DNA of 13,161 nucleotides from positions 1 to 13,161 of the forward strand of contig RFHN01000145.1 in the NCBI GenBank assembly GCA_003695835.1. The letters run 5' to 3'. Source of the DNA: Armatimonadota bacterium (GTDB lineage Bacteria > Armatimonadota > Fimbriimonadia > Fimbriimonadales > ATM1). Shown in pieces: positions 10,274 through 13,161 of the stretch. The stretch's first letter is position 1. Each line of letters begins with the position of its first letter. Made by a program: the position numbers and the translations under genes. The notes below the pieces were generated by a model. It searched no databases. It worked only from the letters and a program-made list of their open reading frames with translations, and had not been told where the DNA came from.

Positions 10274-13161
10274 TTACCAACTCCAGGTGAAATCAGACGG
10301 CTGTCCATCAATGCGAAGGACGTTCCGGATCGCTCGGTCACCGACATCCCTATAGTCTCGCCGTATGGTGGAGAGGAAAAAGGAGTTACGAAATTCAAGC
10401 ACCGCAAACTCGCTCCCATCCGGAGACCAGTTGCACCACAACAGAGCTTGAGTCGGTGTGCCCCGCCGACTGAATAATAGCCCGTGCAGCCGGTCGTAAA
10501 AGACCGTTTCGATGTGGATGAGACCGTCGCGCGAGAGCTGCCCCCCTCCCTGAGCCCTGCCGTCAGGCGCCCAAGAAGGCAGAATGAACGGGCCATCGCT
10601 GCAACGGGGGAATCGCCGAACCGCTGCCGGGAATGTGTTCTTCCTCCACCAAGTGTTGTCGCAGGAGTGAGTTGTTCTTTCGCCTGTGCCTTCAGCATAG
10701 GAATAGCTGATTTCCCACTCCCTTCCGTTCGGCACCCAAATGGCCCGATGCAAGTCGTACCGCTTCCAAGGAAGCGGATTTCTCTCTGCGTCGAAAGGAC
10801 AAGTGTTGTGATCGCCAGTGTCGGCAATCACAACACTATTAGCCGCCCCGTCCTCTAAGACAAGGACCTCGGCCCTTTGGGTGCACCCGTCCTCGGAAGA
10901 TGTCCAGCGGTTCCACATGAGCTGGCCGCCCGGTCCGAACTCCAACAACGGTCCGTACGCCTGCCTCTCGCCTCCGGGTCCTACGAGCGTAATCCTGTCA
11001 CCGCGATCGAATCGGATCGCATCCACGATGCTCCGCCCCCCGGCCGAATCGTAGAACGCAACCCATCGCCCGTCCTGTTTGAGGGTCGGGTGTCTTCCCC
11101 GGGTGTCAAGGGGCCTTGACCCAAACAGCTCCGCTCGACCGTTCGGGCCTCTGCGAACCTCCGCCAGGAACAACCGGAGATTCGATTCGAAGACGATTTT
11201 CGAGACTCCTGTCCATTCCTGATCGTTCGTGATCCTGCCCATGTCTAGGAGTACCTGCCGTACGGCAAAACCTGCTTTGAGGGTTTTCCACGGCATGACA
11301 CCGCCTCTTCCGTCCTCGGTCACAATGTCGAGACTCGTTCTAAGGATCAGATCCTTGAGTTGCTCTGGAGTCAGCGATGGCCGGAGTCCCCTGAGTAATG
11401 CCGCCGTCCCAGTAACCAAGGGCGTGGCGAACGACGTTCCGCTCCAAAATGAGAACCTCTGGCCGCCGATTCGCAACCCATTTCCTCCAGCGACAAACAC
11501 ATGAGCCCCGGGCGCCGCAATCTCGACCGGAATTCCCCAGTTCGAGAAGCCGGCTCGCTGATCGTCATGGCTCCAATCGGACACTATCGGGCCTCCAATC
11601 GCTCCAACCGTGATGACGTTTGGCAGAGTACCGAGGGATGCCGCTACGTAGTTTCCAGCGTCAAGAATGCAATCGCCATCAAGGTCCTCACCCGTGTCGA
11701 GGTGGTTGTTCAAGTTTATGTCCTCAAAAGGTGTGATCAAACCGCGCATGGTACCAGGAGCGTTCGCTTCGTTGCCGGCGGCAACCACGAGTAGTACGCG
11801 GTCCCTGAACTGATTCAGCTGGTGAGCAATCTTTCGTAGCGCGACTCTGACTATGTCGCGGTATCGGCTCCTATCCGGGTCGATAGGCTCAGGTTGTCCA
11901 AAGCTAGCATTGATGATCCGCGCGTTAGTAATCGCGGCTCCGTTGATTGCGGCCAAGAACTCCGTCGTCGGGAATTTGTCCTCCTCACTTCCGAAGCGGG
12001 AAGTCTGATAGATCTGAATCGTGTATGGCATGGGGTTGTGCAACATCCCATTCATGCCCCGGTCGTTCTGCCGCGCATCCAAGACGTTGTCGTTTCGAGC
12101 TCCGATGAGGCTCGTTACGGCCGTCCCGTGGTTACTGGCAGTGTCGCCGTCCGCATAAGGGATCTCTCGAATTGACCTCGCGTCTGGGAGTATCACTTCT
12201 CTTCCCGCGATTTTGAGCCTTAGCTCGTTCGTAACAACCTTCGTTAGCGTCACGCCCGCGAATTCTGCGTGGCGCTGGTCGCACCCACTGTCCAGGACAG
12301 CCAACTTCACCGGCGATAGGCGGTCCCTGCCCACAAACCGCTCTATCAGGTTCCAAGCCGCAGGAGCCTGGATTCGATCCGTCGCGTAGACGTCCTCTCT
12401 GCCGCCTAGGTCGGGTTTGTAGCGATGTTGATACCGATTGACGACGTCGGCATCCACAAAGCGCACCTGTTTCAGCTCGCAGACAAGATCGAGCCAATAC
12501 TCGCGTACGCGCCAATCCCGTACGAGAAGCCTGCCCAAGCCGCGAAGCTCTGACAGATCCAGAGCCGTCGCAGCATCGAAGACGAACGAGTTTGTTACAG
12601 GAAAGTAACCGACCAGCGAGAGCCCATAACGGTCGCCCAACGCAAGCGCCGTTTCGAACCCCTCCGTGTCCTCCAGATCAACAATAATTCTTCCCTTGAC
12701 TATAGACAGTCCAGGGGCGTCATCAACTCGATCTGCAGGCGGCGGCTTGACGTAGGCAGCGGTCACCACGATTTGGCGTGCTTCGCTACTCGAGCCGCGA
12801 CGCAGCAACGCTCGGATCGTTTCCTCAAGGACCGCCACACGCTCGCGATCGTCCGCATTCGTAGCATCCTCGAGAGAAGTAATCTCTGCCTGAAGAGTAC
12901 GCAGGGCATCCGCGTCAACACCCGTGACGACGCGGACCGTTCCTGTCCCAGCGCCGACGGGAACGCGCACGACAATCTCGTCCGAGCGGTGCCGCTCGAT
13001 TCGGGTTGCGATTAGCGACTCGCCAAACACCACGACCGCACTCCGACTCGAACCGAGGTTTCGACCCACCAGGCGCAGCTTCCCGCCAATGCCAACCACT
13101 TGGCTCGGCTCTTCCACTTGCGGCGCGAGCAACGACTGCGATTGACCGCCCAAAGGAAAAA
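10274..13161 (-). CDS. Large secreted subtilase (S8) with N-terminal TIG-like and C-terminal propeller-like regions (5' end missing)
   Basis: Open for the whole stretch and beyond the right edge; residues below count from the TTG at 13153, which is probably internal since the frame continues upstream as FPLGG. An IPT/TIG-like Ig domain (~10-76) precedes a charged, coiled-coil-like helix (~80-120) and an I9-like propeptide region (~150-240). The S8 catalytic domain follows (~255-610) with the full triad Asp288 (AVLDSG), His342 (NHGTAV) and Ser574 (GTSFATP), plus oxyanion Asn461 (AAGNE). Between Asn461 and Ser574 is an Asp/Asn-rich loop (~478-499). The C-terminal third has several PD40/TolB-like blades (DGRWVAF ~695-701, SWAPDG ~860-865, NWSPDGSEFAVL ~908-919). 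A secreted endopeptidase is likely. The signal peptide lies outside the window. The P-domain gene follows after 39 bp. Confidence 0.93.
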   Translation of the reverse strand, partial: FPLGGQSQSLLAPQVEEPSQVVGIGGKLRLVGRNLGSSRSAVVVFGESLIATRIERHRSDEIVVRVPVGAGTGTVRVVTGVDADALRTLQAEITSLEDATNADDRERVAVLEETIRALLRRGSSSEARQIVVTAAYVKPPPADRVDDAPGLSIVKGRIIVDLEDTEGFETALALGDRYGLSLVGYFPVTNSFVFDAATALDLSELRGLGRLLVRDWRVREYWLDLVCELKQVRFVDADVVNRYQHRYKPDLGGREDVYATDRIQAPAAWNLIERFVGRDRLSPVKLAVLDSGCDQRHAEFAGVTLTKVVTNELRLKIAGREVILPDARSIREIPYADGDTASNHGTAVTSLIGARNDNVLDARQNDRGMNGMLHNPMPYTIQIYQTSRFGSEEDKFPTTEFLAAINGAAITNARIINASFGQPEPIDPDRSRYRDIVRVALRKIAHQLNQFRDRVLLVVAAGNEANAPGTMRGLITPFEDINLNNHLDTGEDLDGDCILDAGNYVAASLGTLPNVITVGAIGGPIVSDWSHDDQRAGFSNWGIPVEIAAPGAHVFVAGGNGLRIGGQRFSFWSGTSFATPLVTGTAALLRGLRPSLTPEQLKDLILRTSLDIVTEDGRGGVMPWKTLKAGFAVRQVLLDMGRITNDQEWTGVSKIVFESNLRLFLAEVRRGPNGRAELFGSRPLDTRGRHPTLKQDGRWVAFYDSAGGRSIVDAIRFDRGDRITLVGPGGERQAYGPLLEFGPGGQLMWNRWTSSEDGCTQRAEVLVLEDGAANSVVIADTGDHNTCPFDAERNPLPWKRYDLHRAIWVPNGREWEISYSYAEGTGERTTHSCDNTWWRKNTFPAAVRRFPRCSDGPFILPSWAPDGRAQGGGQLSRDGLIHIETVFYDRLHGLLFSRRGTPTQALLWCNWSPDGSEFAVLEFRNSFFLSTIRRDYRDVGDRAIRNVLRIDGQPSDFTWSW

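Noticed and set aside
1..13161. Mobile element, CRISPR, tRNA/rRNA or phage content
   Set aside because: No direct-repeat array, transposase or integrase motifs, or structural RNA signature was seen; the whole window is explained by tightly packed genes.

Overview
The window is a compact, GC-rich (estimated by eye near 60%) bacterial chromosome segment. It carries 13 genes plus two partial ones at the edges, and there is almost no empty DNA. The predicted envelope proteins (lipoprotein signals, a PEP-CTERM sorting tail, a secreted subtilase, TolB-like propellers) point to a diderm bacterium. Several core genes have a TANNNT box 6-8 nt in front of the start codon and no Shine-Dalgarno sequence, the layout of leaderless mRNAs. 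With PEP-CTERM this would fit Armatimonadota (Fimbriimonadia-like), but that assignment is a guess; no rRNA or other phylogenetic marker was examined.

Layout. 1-138 (minus): start of a TolB-like propeller lipoprotein. 221-1560 (minus): triosephosphate isomerase followed by a translationally coupled acyl-CoA thioesterase. From a 34-bp divergent spacer, enolase, pyruvate kinase, a small FtsB/DivIC-like membrane protein and an HDOD regulator run rightward (1595-5553). They are followed by purM, fabI, a formiminotransferase and a VOC/glyoxalase-family protein (5569-8651). The last stretch (8648-13161) is on the minus strand and is an envelope module: a large multidomain subtilase (5' end outside the window), a separate P-domain protein with a PEP-CTERM tail, and an unrecognised lipoprotein.

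Function. The left half joins three glycolytic enzymes (TIM, enolase, pyruvate kinase) around one very short bidirectional promoter region. The middle holds purine (purM), fatty-acid (fabI) and folate one-carbon (ftcD) steps. The right end looks like an accessory cell-surface proteolysis locus, in which the P-domain usually fused to kexin-type subtilases is encoded separately and is predicted to be anchored through exosortase sorting.

No tRNA, rRNA, CRISPR array, insertion sequence or prophage signal was seen. The most notable points are the leaderless-promoter pattern, the face-to-face tpiA/eno promoters, a perfect 8-bp hairpin over the HDOD ribosome binding site, and the split subtilase/P-domain pair.
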